From Saccharina japonica (taxonomy: Eukaryota; Sar; Phaeophyceae; Laminariales; Laminariaceae), in contig MEHQ01000553.1 of assembly GCA_008828725.1 (NCBI GenBank), positions 62,001 to 126,000 on the forward strand: a stretch of 64,000 bases of DNA, written 5' to 3'. The notes beneath the pieces were generated by a model that saw only the letters and a program-made list of their open reading frames with translations, did not search any database and was not told the origin of the DNA. This document shows positions 11,346-24,279 of this stretch, in pieces. The first letter of the stretch is position 1, and each line of letters begins with the position of its first letter. The translations under genes and the position numbers were made by a program.

Positions 11346-12374
11346 TTTATCGATCAATAGTCTGATGGTGATATTCCTGAATATGTATGATAACGTAACA
11401 TTCCGTATTAGTACAGTATCGGGGTATGCCTCGCAACTTCATCTACGTAGATTGCGGGCGGATTCGTGTTTCCCCGAGGGTTGCCGAACAAATATATATT
11501 TGGATCCCTTTTCGGGGTCCCGAGAAGACGTGGCATGCGGACCCACTCCTCCATAATCAATATTAATAAATTATGATTAATAAATTGAATATATTTTCTT
11601 CTTCTTCTACCAGCCTCATGGCTTCCGACTCTCGACCCACCGTCTTCGTGAGCGATTACTATGCCAAGCCACCCGGTGCAACGAGTTGTCCCCTTACGCT
11701 AGCCGGAATAAGACTTATAGTCACGCAGTCGGGCACGTTGCAGAACATGGGGGCTTGCCAGATAGTCGGGAGGAGCTTTTTTTAGGCAGACGTCGCGACT
11801 GGCGGGAGTGGACTCCTGACGTAGGTTGCATGAAACTACAGGAAGTAGTACCGAGCACCGGGCCAAGCAGCGGCAGCAGCAGCAGCAACAGCAGCAGCGG
11901 CAGCCAGCAGCCAGCACCGCAGCAGCAGCAGCACAGCGGCCGCCCAAGCGGGAGGAGCAGCACGAACAGCAGAAGCAACAGCAGGTGGCATTGCAAGAGC
12001 AATGAGCGTCTCGTCAAATCGGGCGCCAAGGTGCGATTATAGACGTTTACGCGTATTCCACACGCTCACACCAAAGAACAGCAACAAGCCATCGCGAGTT
12101 ACTTAGAACAGCTGAGAGTCGGAAATTGCGCAAATCCGCCAGCCCAAGTACAAAAGAGAAGAGGTAGGAATGAGAAACACGCACCAAGCCCAGTCAATAT
12201 ACCGGGCAGCGACACCATATCGCCCACCGACCCAGTACAGCCTATAGAAGACAGCAATTCAGGACCAGCCAACAACAAGTCGAGACGTTTATACACGTCG
12301 AGCAAGGCAACGAGTAGGAGACAGCAGTGATTCCGTAGTGCAGGAAAGCTGAAGCCGGAACGAGATTGAGGAAA

Positions 12375-12376
<2 letters not shown>

Positions 12377-12406
<30 letters not shown>
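12377..12406 (+). repeat. A30 tract
   Basis: Uninterrupted run of 30 A after GAGGAAAAT; the opposite strand reads as poly-F, which explains the long spurious minus-strand frames here. Confidence 0.9.
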
Positions 12407-12409
<3 letters not shown>

Positions 12410-12516
12410 GTGCATGGTGGTACGCGAGCGAGGGGATAGATCTGGCTGGAGAGGGAGGAAACCGTAGAGGCGCTGGAACGCGCGACGTAACAGCACGAGT
12501 TGGAGCGTGAGGCGCG

Positions 12517-12808
12517 CATTGACGAGCAGGAGGAGATGGTCGATGGGGTGGAGCCAGACCACCGGACAGCAGCAAGGGGTGCTTCCACTCCGGAGCCTGG
12601 TGATGCGGAAGGGATGAGGAATGGGGGACGGAAGGAAGACAGTGGGAGAGCATGGAAGCTTGCATTGACGGAGCAGGAGGAGATTGGGCGATGGGTGGAG
12701 CAGAACCACCCGACAGCAGCAAGGGTGCTTCCACCTCCGGAGCCTGGTGATTGGAATGGATGAGAATGCGGCGATCGGAAGGAAAGACAGTGCGGGAGGA
12801 GCATGGAA
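12517..12808. repeat. 146-base tandem duplication
   Basis: Two units starting CATTGACG (12517 and 12663) share GAGCAGGAGGAGAT, CAGCAGCAAGG and CCGGAGCCTGGTGAT. Confidence 0.75.
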
Positions 12809-12970
12809 GACTGGTCATGGGCAGGCACGCGGAGCCATCGGGCTTTAGGATCGGAGACCAGCAGCAGGCGCAGGGCATGTCTCACTTAAAGAGCACGCGC
12901 TTCGTGAGAAGAAGACCACCATCTACCAGCCACTTCCGAGATTTCAGGTTTAATTTTTCATCTGATGCAG

Positions 12971-13264
12971 TTTTTGATGGACGTACAATAGCTGATAGAA
13001 GCTTTGAAGCACTTTTCTATTTTTCAGCTATCAATTGCTGCTCAACTCCGAACGAACTCGTCGGGTCTTCTGGTTTTGAGTTACGTATTACCGCCTGCTT
13101 TCTCTTGCACTGTGAGTTTTTGATGGACGTACAATAAGCTGATAGAAGCTTTTGAAGATCTTTTCTATTTTTTCAGCTATCAATTGTCTGTCAACGTACT
13201 ACTTCGTACGAGTAGAGTGTTATGGTTTTAGCTTACGTACACTGCTGTGTTTCTTGCACGTAGG
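12971..13264. repeat. Second 146-base tandem duplication
   Basis: Two units starting TTTTTGATGGACGTACAATA (12971 and 13117) share GCTGATAGAAGC and CAGCTATCAATTG; they diverge towards their right halves. Confidence 0.7.
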
Positions 13265-13914
13265 CAGGTATTCATACATGTGGGGTTGGGAGTTGTCGTT
13301 GTGACGCGTAGTTTATTTTGTTTTGTTCGTTGCTCAAGAGGCATTCATTAATAATAGCTACTTGGCTATCAGTTACTGCCTAAATACAGCACCACTACTG
13401 CTGCTCACACTACTGCTCTATGGTTGTTTGAGTTACGCCTGCTAACATATGTACTACGACGTATACACGGATATACGTATATGCCAGGCCAGCTATCTTC
13501 ATTATATTTTTTCATTATCTCTCACGTATTACCGATTCGGAGATCCAGAGAAGAGCAGGCCCAGATTTCCTCTATGCGGACATTTTATTGGCAACGAAGG
13601 TGTATCTACATCCATGCCATGCATATAATGATCACCTGTTACACCATGGTACAAAGCCACTGCGAACGCACTACTCGTACTGCCAGATAAAGGTCCTCAT
13701 GGTTGCGGATAATTTACCATGCGTGGAAAATCCGGCGTATGATATACATTATATGAATGCGTTTTTGTCTTCCGCGTATGAAATGAGGGCATCTGATCAT
13801 TGCGTTGGTATTCGGGTGTTCTACGAAGGAGGGATTGGTGAAAGGGCAGGTGCTTGAAATTCCCAGCAGATCATTCGCCCTGAACAATTGCGGATGAATG
13901 GGCATTGCGTGTAA

Positions 13915-14200
13915 TTGCTTATTGTTTCAGAGATTGCTTATTGATCCTTCGGGATTGGTTTTTGATTTTGATTGAGTTTTCGAGATTGATTATTGATCCT
14001 TTCGGGCATGGTTTTTGATTTTTGATTTGATTTTTCGATGATTATTATTTGTCTTCGGGATTGTTTTGATTTGATGCGGTTTTCGAGATTGATTATTTGA
14101 TCCTTCGCCGATTTGGTTTTTGATTTTTTGATTGAGTTTTCGAGATTATTATTGATCCTTCGGGATTGGCTTTTTTGATTTTTGAGTGGGTTTTGTGATT
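13915..14200. repeat. GATT-rich minisatellite, about 65-base unit
   Basis: About four degenerate units carrying GAGATTGATTATTGATCCTT, CGGGATTGG and TTTTGATT. Confidence 0.7.
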
Positions 14201-15377
14201 CCTGATGTTAGCATCTACATGGATAAACTTGTATCAACCTATTTGACACCGAGCCTGATGGCCGCTGATTATCGCAGCCTTACGCTCTAGTTTTCGGCCA
14301 GCTGAGTGTCTTGGAAGATTGTTGAAGTTTGAGCCAGTTATGGTTTAGATTTTCGGTATCTGAGTTTGAAATAAATTATCGCTTGATTTCTGGTATTCGG
14401 ACTTTTGTTTATTTGAGATTTCAAGGCGTTATCGATAAAAGGTATTTTTGATTGCGTAGCGTTTCGTTTTTGGTATTTTGACTGGACGAAGTTATCAGGA
14501 TGTGTCCACGAGCAGGGGCGCTGTGGCGATTTACTCGTATCAAAGTCTGATGTGATATTCCTGAAATGTATGATAACGTAACATTGCCGTATTAGTACAG
14601 TATCTGGGTTATGCCTCTGCAATTCATCTACGTAGATTGCGGCGGGATTTGTGTTTCCCCGAGGGGTTGGACAAATTATATTTGGATCCCTTTTCGGGGT
14701 CCCGGAGAAGAGTGGGCATGCGACCCACTCCTCCATAATCAATATTAATAAATATGATAATATAATTGATATATATTTTTCTTCTTCTTCTACCAGCCTC
14801 ATGGCTTCCCGACTCTCGACCCACCGCTCTTCGTGAGCGATACTATGCCAAGCACCCGGTGCACGAGTTGTCCCCTTACGCTAGCCGGAATAAGACTTAT
14901 GGTCACGGGAGCTCGGGCACGTTTGCAGCAACATGGGGGGCTTTGAGATAGTCCCCCCCCTCAATATATTTTATATTTATGGGTTGGGTTGGCGTCGCCT
15001 GGCGATGACGCTGTAAAACATGCCTCTCACTGCGTGAGCTAGACAACCAGGGTACCGTTTTTTCTTGTTTTGTTTTGGCGGTTACCCAAGTCTGGCGGTC
15101 GAGTTTATCATTTGTGCCGGGTCGGGAACCTCAACCCCGCACAAGGGGAATGGTCGTATCGCGTAGTGTATATGGTAAGGCACCCAGAGGCAGATACATA
15201 GTAATACCCATTGCTGTCTCTGGACGTGACCACACCAGAAATTAAATTTATTCACTGGAGGCTGTCGTCCATATGCGAGTCCGCCTCAGAGCCGGTTCTT
15301 GGCAGGATGCAGCTCACCCTCCATGCGACTCGCCCAATACCTCACGGCGCTTCGCGCTTGGTGCAAGCAATGTCTGC

Positions 15378-15487
15378 CTGGTTGGTGAAAACCCAACGTG
15401 CCCCGTCCCGGCATTGTAGGGATACGAGAGTCTATGGTCATATGACTACGGCCGTGCACGACATGAGTACACCCCCCCCCCCCCCGA
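15378..15487. repeat. Dispersed 110-base repeat, copy 1, ending in poly-C
   Basis: Shares CTGGTTGGTGAAAACCCAAC, GTCTATGGTCATATGACTAC and GAGTACACC before a C run with 55288-55395. Confidence 0.8.
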
Positions 15488-16689
15488 CCAGCTTAAAAAC
15501 AAAATAGGATGGGTCTCTAAACCAAAGGTGAAACAAAGCGACAAAAAACGAAAAACAAAAAATGAGTTTCGCTTATTTCGTCCTGGGACCACAATGCTCC
15601 GGTTTGTTTTCCATTCTGACCTTCCTAGGAGTGTAGTGTCGTTTTCTCTTTGTGTTGAATACCCCTGGTCAGCAGTGTATTGTTTTCTCGGAACCAGCAT
15701 TATTTGCGGACATCCACGGTCATGGGCGCAACAGCAGTGACCACACCTTAGGCTTTGCGGATGTATGGTACTATGGGATATGACCGAGCCCCCTTTTATG
15801 CTACGGTCATAGCCTCCTCTAGATCTGGAATACCCGCCGACGCAAGATTATGCGCAAAAGGCGCAAGTTATTGTCAGCCGTTTAACGGGTTTTATGTGCA
15901 GCTGTTGTTGTTCAAATTGCGCTCACATTGCTGGCAGCATCACACATCGCAGTTTGGTTATTGTCTGGATTGATTGTGATCGTTACATCGTCTCGTTAAT
16001 GCGGAATACTACGAGTACTTCGCTTTGTTTTTTTGCGGGTAATCGCCATGGTTGCACACGGGAGTACGATATTCCACGGCATATTCTGTGACGTGCCACT
16101 CCTTAGATATAAGGAAGGTTCGGATACAACTTATATATATCGGGATCGAGTGTGGTACACCTCTCTTCGAGGATGTGGAAAAGCAGTTTACTCAATCACA
16201 AGAGACAAAGTTATTGTCACTTACTTGGTTTACGGGGGTATACATACCTCCGCATACATAAAAACAAAACGATTCCTTCGCTGGCAGCGTCTCTTCACCA
16301 CAAGGGGGGGGGCTCGTACACTTTCCTGTCACATACACGAGTAGTTAGCTAATTAAGTTCATTGATATTATAGTTTATTTTATAAATGTTCCACCGCAAT
16401 TATGTCAAGAAACATGAGGAAAACAATACGACGTATATATGTACAAAAACACAAAAAAAAACATGATTATTATTGGTTCCGTTCCGAAACCTGCAACTTG
16501 GAACAGAGGTTTCCATAATGGCAAGGCATTCTAGCATGTACAAGAACAAGCACATTGGAATACAATACCTACTATGTACGTAACTGTTTGCTTTATCGGG
16601 TTGCTCCCCTCCTATGCTTCTCTCATTTTGCGTACCCACATCACGCTGCAGGCTCGGGGTATTTTTCTTCCGCGCTCTTATACATAGTG

Positions 16690-16800
16690 AGGGTGGGGGG
16701 GCTGTGCTCGTGATACCGGACTCGAAGTATGCCTATTAATATAGGGAGGGAGAAGGATAAAATGAGTAGGACGAAAACCATAATAATAATAATAGATAGG
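16690..16800 (+). repeat. SINE 3' fragment
   Basis: Shares the GGACTC-type junction, CTATTAATA and AGGGAGGGAGAA with the 45585-45795 copy, then an AAT-rich tail. Confidence 0.45.
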
Positions 16801-17077
16801 ACCAGCAGAAAGACACAAAAAAACTAAAACAGTAGAAGAACTCGAATGCATTACGTGCTACATATATAGCTACCTAGTGTTCATGCCGAGCGAAGAGGAA
16901 GTACAATGCCGGGGGTGATGTGGTTGCAGGTTATCGACTATCGAAACAAATAAAAAGGGTGTGAAATTCGTCAAGATATATACCATATGTATATAGCTTG
17001 GGCCGACCGAGTGGTTGATATGCAGTGGGGGAGCTTGTTACATTAACTTCTGGAGTATGTATAATACAAGTTCGTGA

Positions 17078-17165
17078 TGGGTGGGTTGTTTAGTGGATGG
17101 ATGGATGAGTGGGTGGGTGGTTGGGTTGGTGGGTGGTTGGGTGGGTGGGTGGGTGGGTGGGTAGT
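17078..17165. repeat. GGTGGGTGG minisatellite
   Basis: Irregular GGTG/GGGT/TGGA array, one strand G-rich and potentially able to form G-quadruplexes. Confidence 0.75.
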
Positions 17166-18603
17166 GGGGAGACGAGTGGGTATTAATAATATACGAAGTA
17201 CCAGGTAGCACGGTTTTTGTTCCCGTTATGCAGTCCGCTGATGATGCGGTAGCAGCGCAAAACTCTTGATAATCATATATATGTATGACATATCTGAGCA
17301 AAGAGCGGCGATGAATAACTAGACAATCAAGGTCGCAAGAGAAGCGTTTGACACGTTTTTTTATTCTGAGGTTATGAAAAATACAATCTCTCTATCCCAC
17401 CCCCAAGAACTCTGATCTCGATAAAACAATGAAAAAGTGCAACCTGATCATCAATGACCACTCCCTCCATGACCTACGTAGTACACGTACGCATTAAACA
17501 TGCTCAGCAGGGAAGTATAATATTATGTTCCCTCTTTCTTTCTCGAAATAAATCAATTATACCCCTCCACACCACGAACAACCTACGTTAACAATATTGA
17601 TTTGTTATTATTATCTTTGCCATCCGACAATGTGCAGCATGATCTTCAGCGTTGATCACTCATAAAACTCCCAAAAGCAGAAGACCACGGAAACCAAGGA
17701 AACCTATGCGTACAGTCTAACACCCTTCTATGTCTGCTTCCCGCCAAGATTTATCCACAATAATACTCCATTGTTGTCCTTGCTCCCTCCTTCTTCGCAA
17801 TATGCCCTCTTTACGTTCAATACTTAAGTCCTAAGTTGTTATTGCAAAGAAAAACTGACATCTTTGGGTTGAGGAGTACATTCAGTGAGAAAACACATAA
17901 CCTAAAAAATGCTACTACAGCTACGTACTGTACCTCTCTATCGTAGGACGCGTTTTTATCGCAATGTTATAAATGTTATGGTATTATTGCTGGAATGATG
18001 TGGAATCGCTTGGTAAATACCTGGTATCAGGTATAAGAATCGTATTGGCAGTACTTGGAAGGCGGTATCTTAGATGAGAACCAGGGGTTCCCAGGTATTA
18101 TCTACCCCGGGTTTCAGTCTTCATCGTGGGAAAAAGGAATAAAGCTGCTCTCTTCTATCTCTAAGCAAACAACACACGTGAGTACCAACGAGTACCCGTT
18201 ATATAGGCTGACCTGGCTAGGGATTCCCTGTCCTCGTACACCTAGCTTCCTCACAATTGGCGTCGTCGACAGGACAACAACTTACTACACTCCATATATT
18301 TCCTGTTTTATTTTCGTCAATAAAAACAAAACAAAACTGACCTTGTTATTTTGGCGATGCAGAAAAAAAAAGTGGCGAGGAGATCGATGGAGATCGGTTG
18401 TTTGTACGACGACGGTAGCAGAGATGGAAGCCGAGAAATATGAAGTGGCACGACAGAGAGTAAGTGGACCAAAGTGGAAGAAGCAGGGCTTGTTTGTTGT
18501 GAACGAACTTACAAAAACACAAACAAAAAATCAAACACCTGGTATTATATTTATATATTTTTATATATATATACGAAGTATATCTATATGATATTTGTTT
18601 GAA

Positions 18604-20104
18604 CGGATGCCCCGACGCGTCGACGCCGTCGAACGTTTTCGAATTTGGAAGGACGAGGGTTTTCACCAACGTTTCTCTGAAAGTATCAGGAAAATACAAC
18701 CAAAAATGGCCTACGTACAAGCAGTACTACAGGTACACACCGATTTGCCCCGGGTGGTACCATACAGTGCGTGTTTGGATATATTCAGGCGCCGGGGTAT
18801 TATTGTGGTTTCACGGTACGGTACTCTGTACAGACAAAGTGTAGAATTTTAGAGCTTCAGTATCAGCACGTCAGCTGCTAGCAGTAGTAGCCTTAACAGG
18901 GATAACAGATGCCTTGTACCAGTCCAGCATCGTATATATACCAGGTATACGAATACATGGGTTTCGGACAACGTAACGAAAATACCGGGTACCAGGTATA
19001 TGTTTAAGAGCAGATTCAGTAGCAACCCCTAAGACGCATACATGGAACTAACGCCAGCTAACTGCTGCGTCTGCATCATTTCATTCAGATGGTTTTCCTA
19101 TTGATAGGTGCCAGGTACCATATTATCTCTGACGGTTTTCTTTTGTCACAACAGTAATAGTTCACAATGCCCTCCCTGAAGGGCCGGTATTGTCGGAGAG
19201 TGTTTTTTGTAGAATTTTGTAGGCGTTCTGTCACAACTTGCGAACCTTTGTAACCTTTATTAGCTGGCCTGTGGTGTTTTGCCGCCTGAAGTTTTCCCAG
19301 AAATTTGGAAATATTTCACGAAGAAAAATGTGGAAGTTCTGGATCAAAAGAGCTCTCCGATAATAAAGTCTGGTGCGCACCTATGATAGTCGTGTGTGAA
19401 GCACCACCTAATATGTGCGTTATAAGGTATAAGATACTATCTGTACAACACGCCCCCCTCCGTGTCCAGGCGAAATTGGTTCGGTTTCGCTCTCACGCAA
19501 AATATTTCTTTTGAAGACCACGCTATACTACCCGCACATAAAAGTATTCCACTCCATGTACATACCCGGTACTATATCTACTGTGCTGTAAATTCATCAC
19601 ATGTATGTATATCATGTGTGTACCCATCGGCATCATCGAAATCGGCGGATATTCCTATATATTGCACGTATCATTGTATATATTAATAGTAAAAATGCCA
19701 CCGTTTGAGGCCGTTTCGCGACATAACTACAGTAGGTTGATGTATGAGTCTCAGGTTGTTGCTACATTGTCAGTTGGCGATATCTGTCATGCAAGATCGT
19801 GCATGATCAGAAGATGTTCCTCCATTATCGTGGATATTGGATCTTGTACTAAAAGTGGTCAGAGGTCTCCGTAGATCTGACGGTAGTTGAGGCGGGGAAT
19901 TACCTCGCCTGGTCACCAAGTAATTACTTGTGACAGCTGTCGTGACTCCTGATATGAGATGAGCTTGTGTCTTGCCTCATGTCACTTCTGCTTGGCTTGC
20001 CGTGCCGAGCATCACCGATACCTGGCGTGTACTACACGCTACAAAGCCAAGAAAGAGAAGCTTGCTGCAGACACAAGTCGAACCCGGGACACCAGAGTCC
20101 CATA
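18604..20104. repeat. Exact 1501-base duplication, copy 1
   Basis: Begins CGGATGCCCCGACGCG and ends GAGTCCCATA. Repeats without a visible difference at 20106-21606, separated by one N. Confidence 0.9.
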
Positions 20105-20105
20105 N
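20105..20105. other. Assembly gap (N)
   Basis: The only ambiguous base in the window, at the junction of the two identical 1501-base copies. Confidence 0.95.
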
Positions 20106-21606
20106 CGGATGCCCCGACGCGTCGACGCCGTCGAACGTTTTCGAATTTGGAAGGACGAGGGTTTTCACCAACGTTTCTCTGAAAGTATCAGGAAAATACA
20201 ACCAAAAATGGCCTACGTACAAGCAGTACTACAGGTACACACCGATTTGCCCCGGGTGGTACCATACAGTGCGTGTTTGGATATATTCAGGCGCCGGGGT
20301 ATTATTGTGGTTTCACGGTACGGTACTCTGTACAGACAAAGTGTAGAATTTTAGAGCTTCAGTATCAGCACGTCAGCTGCTAGCAGTAGTAGCCTTAACA
20401 GGGATAACAGATGCCTTGTACCAGTCCAGCATCGTATATATACCAGGTATACGAATACATGGGTTTCGGACAACGTAACGAAAATACCGGGTACCAGGTA
20501 TATGTTTAAGAGCAGATTCAGTAGCAACCCCTAAGACGCATACATGGAACTAACGCCAGCTAACTGCTGCGTCTGCATCATTTCATTCAGATGGTTTTCC
20601 TATTGATAGGTGCCAGGTACCATATTATCTCTGACGGTTTTCTTTTGTCACAACAGTAATAGTTCACAATGCCCTCCCTGAAGGGCCGGTATTGTCGGAG
20701 AGTGTTTTTTGTAGAATTTTGTAGGCGTTCTGTCACAACTTGCGAACCTTTGTAACCTTTATTAGCTGGCCTGTGGTGTTTTGCCGCCTGAAGTTTTCCC
20801 AGAAATTTGGAAATATTTCACGAAGAAAAATGTGGAAGTTCTGGATCAAAAGAGCTCTCCGATAATAAAGTCTGGTGCGCACCTATGATAGTCGTGTGTG
20901 AAGCACCACCTAATATGTGCGTTATAAGGTATAAGATACTATCTGTACAACACGCCCCCCTCCGTGTCCAGGCGAAATTGGTTCGGTTTCGCTCTCACGC
21001 AAAATATTTCTTTTGAAGACCACGCTATACTACCCGCACATAAAAGTATTCCACTCCATGTACATACCCGGTACTATATCTACTGTGCTGTAAATTCATC
21101 ACATGTATGTATATCATGTGTGTACCCATCGGCATCATCGAAATCGGCGGATATTCCTATATATTGCACGTATCATTGTATATATTAATAGTAAAAATGC
21201 CACCGTTTGAGGCCGTTTCGCGACATAACTACAGTAGGTTGATGTATGAGTCTCAGGTTGTTGCTACATTGTCAGTTGGCGATATCTGTCATGCAAGATC
21301 GTGCATGATCAGAAGATGTTCCTCCATTATCGTGGATATTGGATCTTGTACTAAAAGTGGTCAGAGGTCTCCGTAGATCTGACGGTAGTTGAGGCGGGGA
21401 ATTACCTCGCCTGGTCACCAAGTAATTACTTGTGACAGCTGTCGTGACTCCTGATATGAGATGAGCTTGTGTCTTGCCTCATGTCACTTCTGCTTGGCTT
21501 GCCGTGCCGAGCATCACCGATACCTGGCGTGTACTACACGCTACAAAGCCAAGAAAGAGAAGCTTGCTGCAGACACAAGTCGAACCCGGGACACCAGAGT
21601 CCCATA
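20106..21606. repeat. Exact 1501-base duplication, copy 2
   Basis: Identical as far as I can read to 18604-20104, directly after the single N at 20105. All small frames recur with an offset of 1502. Most simply an unmerged contig overlap. Confidence 0.9.
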
Positions 21607-21645
21607 GATGCAGGCGCAGATACTCGTACGAGCTATTATTATAAT
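21565..21645 (-). repeat. tRNA-like sequence, possible SINE head
   Basis: The minus strand has TAGCTCGTACGAG, similar to a tRNA A box (TAGCTCAGTNGG), and GGGTTCGACTTG, similar to a B box (GGTTCGANNCC). The box spacing allows a tRNA-derived SINE head; I could not fold a clean cloverleaf. Confidence 0.35.
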
Positions 21646-23040
21646 TGATTGAATTGGGGCCCCAGAATGCATTTTGTTTTCTCTGATTGGAGTACAGTAT
21701 ACTTCCGATGACGGCAGAACTCAGATTGTGTGCCCATTCATACAACAACTGCGGACGCGCGAAGCGTTCTTCTTCTTTTTTTCTTGCGTCTGACGCGCCA
21801 GTTTGTATCCATTCGTACATCGTAGTGTCCACTGTTTGTTTTTCGTGTCACGTACAGCAGTATGATAGTGGAGCAACGAGCGGCGGGCGCGATATGCATA
21901 TGTACGTACGAGTGTTATGTGAAGAACACACACACACAGGCAGGTACACCGAAAGTAAAAATGAAAATGAAAATGAAAACAATGTAAACAGAGCAAGCCT
22001 GGCATATATGGTATCTGGCGCACGGTCACAAAGTCACAACCAAAGTACTAGCCGCAAGCTATCTTAAGGAAGTACTACAGTAGTGCAACAAATATTTTTT
22101 CCGCGGTTCCTCACTTGAGAGGCTCTACACTAATACTAAGAAATATATACTCCAGTAATACTACTGTAAGTCACCCGAAAAACCAATTTGAAGAAAAACA
22201 ACCACTCTAAAAGTGCACTCGATTCGATGAACCACCCCGTTGCCTACGCGGGTGTGCGCAAAATCGTATACATATTTGATACTACGTACGAAGTATAGTA
22301 TCGCGCGAAACAATGGACGACACTCCGACAAATTTGGGGTTGTATTGAGAAGCCCCACCGGTCAAAACATATTCCATTCACAAAGTCATCGACCCCCTAT
22401 TATCGTAGCCTAAGTTCTTGCCTTCCTCGCCTTCGTAGAGAGTAGCACAGTATGTACGTTGGTACCTCGAACGAAGCGCTTGATTCGTAATCACCACCTA
22501 CTGCTACTGTAGTCCAGCTGTTTGTTGTTGTTGTAGAGGCCGACCCTGCCAGCGACGAAGTATGTGTCTGTACGTGTTCCTCAGGGAGATGCGACAAATA
22601 CACGCGACCGCGAGAGAGAACAATGTGTGCTGTAAATAAATGTGGCAACGCTGCAGATAGCTTGTGTCGTGCAGATTGTGGCCTGCAAGGCGTGCGTGCT
22701 GTTTGTTGGAACTTCCGCCTGAAGAACTTGGCCGAGATTTCCTGGCGTGCAGGCAGTGTGGCACCAGGGGTGTGTAGACGTTTCCATGAAGATTGGAACT
22801 TGCGAGAAACAAAACTATTCTAACGAGAACCAGGGGTTCGTGGAGAACCCTCTTGCTCCGCGGTTCCACATCTCGAACGCATATCACATTTAGGGGCTCC
22901 TCGCGGCGACGGGGGCGGACGAATAATCCGGCAACTGCTGCAGATGGGATGTGCCATCTATCTACAACGAGGGTTAGTGTTACTATAAGGCATAGATTTG
23001 ATAGGTATATGCGAATATTTTATCAGTAGCCCGACGGACT
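21646..23040. other. Spacer without a supported gene
   Basis: Holds short CA and GAAAAT runs near 21930-21980 and a diverged family A fragment (about 22100-22400, with CCTCACTTGAGAGGCTC). No domain seen. Confidence 0.5.
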
Positions 23041-23062
23041 ACGTCTACTTGTAGAAATGCCT

Positions 23063-23907
23063 TAATAAATGGCGTCGACGGCAGAACATGTATTGTATGT
23101 ATATGTAGTGTGGTCGTCAATTCGAATCTCACAACCGCCATGAAAGTTTTTTTGTTATATTTAGAAAAGCGAATTTCCTCGTTCGTGACATTGTCAATAA
23201 AATCTGGTAAACTTGTTTTTTCGTTAGTTTTCCTTTAGTCGTGGTTGTGGACGACCAATGGGGTCCCTGGGATCAGGGTGGCGAGTTGGTGGGCCTTGCG
23301 GAGGGCTAATTCTATATCTGCGCCTTGTGGGTGATGGGAGCAGGGCGAAGAATGGGAAGGGTCATGCAACTACAGGGTCAATGTACCAAAAAAGAGGGAG
23401 CAGGGGGTGCCAAGCGGGGGGTTATGTACTGAACTACTGTAGGAAATAATCACGTAATACCGTCCTGGCATCTAGTAATAAATGGCGTCGACGGCAGGAC
23501 ATGTATTGTATATATATGTACCTGTTGTGTGGTCGTCAATTCGAATCTCACAACCGCCATCAAAGTTTTTTTTTTGTTATTTTTAGAAAAGCGAATTTCC
23601 TCGTTCGTGACATTGTCAATAAAATCTGGTAAACTTGTTTTTTCGTTAGTTTTATTTTAGTCGTGGTTGTGGACGACCAATGGGGTCCCTGGGATCAGGG
23701 TGGCGAGTTGGTGGGCCTCTGGCGGCTCCTGCGGAGGGCTAATTCTATATATGCTCCTTGTGGGTGATGGGAGCAGGGTGAAGAATGGGAAGGGTCATGG
23801 AACTACAGGGTCAATGTACCAAAAAAGAGGGAGCAGGGGGTGCCAAGCGGGGGGGTATGTACTGAACTACTGTAGGAAATAATCACGTAATACCGTCCTG
23901 GCATCTA
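23063..23907. repeat. 413-base tandem duplication
   Basis: Two units share ATAAATGGCGTCGACGGCAG (about 23063 and 23476), CGAATTTCCTCGTTCGTGAC, CAATGGGGTCCCTGGGATCA and GTAATACCGTCCTGGCATCTA. They differ at few positions, plus a short insertion in unit 2. Confidence 0.9.
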
Positions 23908-23908
23908 C

Positions 23909-23911
23909 TTA

Positions 23912-23978
<67 letters not shown>
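23909..23978. repeat. (TAG)n microsatellite
   Basis: About 70 bases of TAG units, with one GAG interruption. Confidence 0.9.
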
Positions 23979-23980
<2 letters not shown>

Positions 23981-24068
23981 CGAATTTTACTGTTCGAACG
24001 CGCCTACATGTACACGACGGGAAACAATGAGTAAAACTAAAGTAGTGGCATGTTCAACATCCCTCCAG

Positions 24069-24099
24069 AGGCAACAACAACAACAACAACAACAACAAC
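24069..24099. repeat. (AAC)n microsatellite
   Basis: Ten or so AAC units. Confidence 0.85.
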
Positions 24100-24279
24100 T
24101 GAAACAATCAGTAAGATGATGGTGTTCTCTAAAAATGCAGCGATGCCCGCAAAAAACAAAAATATATCTCGAAAGCTATATAACCTATCAGCTTATTATG
24201 TTAACAAAGACACAACAGCAACAACACCAGCTGTGGGATCGATAATATATCGTCGAAACTCATATATATATTTGTAAGC

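Larger units (their letters stand above)
11361..14953. mobile_element. Fossil LTR-type element
   Basis: Two direct repeats of about 407 bases, 11361-11767 and 14546-14953, share TCTGATG near their starts, CGTAGATTGCGG, TTTTCGGGGTCCCG, ACCAGCCTCATGGCTTCC and GATAGTC at their ends. The interior is about 2.8 kb: a CAG-rich low-complexity stretch (11860-12000), an A30 run (12377-12406), two separate 146-base tandem duplications and a GATT-rich minisatellite. No polymerase or integrase domain is recognisable, so the element is broken or non-autonomous. The terminal repeats differ at many places, which suggests considerable age. Family (copia or gypsy) cannot be told; independent insertions of one repeat remain possible. 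Confidence 0.5.
15488..18600. other. Long spacer without a supported gene
   Basis: No domain or exon-like pattern seen on either strand. The 178-codon plus-strand frame at 18055-18591 has no recognisable domain and ends in a TA-rich stretch. Contains a SINE fragment (about 16690-16800), a GGTGGGTGG minisatellite (17078-17165) and many TACCTGGTA-like words around 18000-18250. Confidence 0.55.

Noticed and set aside
12099-12885. Long overlapping minus-strand frames of 155-259 codons
   Set aside because: They run through the A30 tract (as poly-F) and the 146-base duplication; composition is Ser/Pro low complexity with no domain.
18055-18591. 178-codon plus-strand frame
   Set aside because: No recognisable domain, ends in TA-rich sequence, no splice partners.
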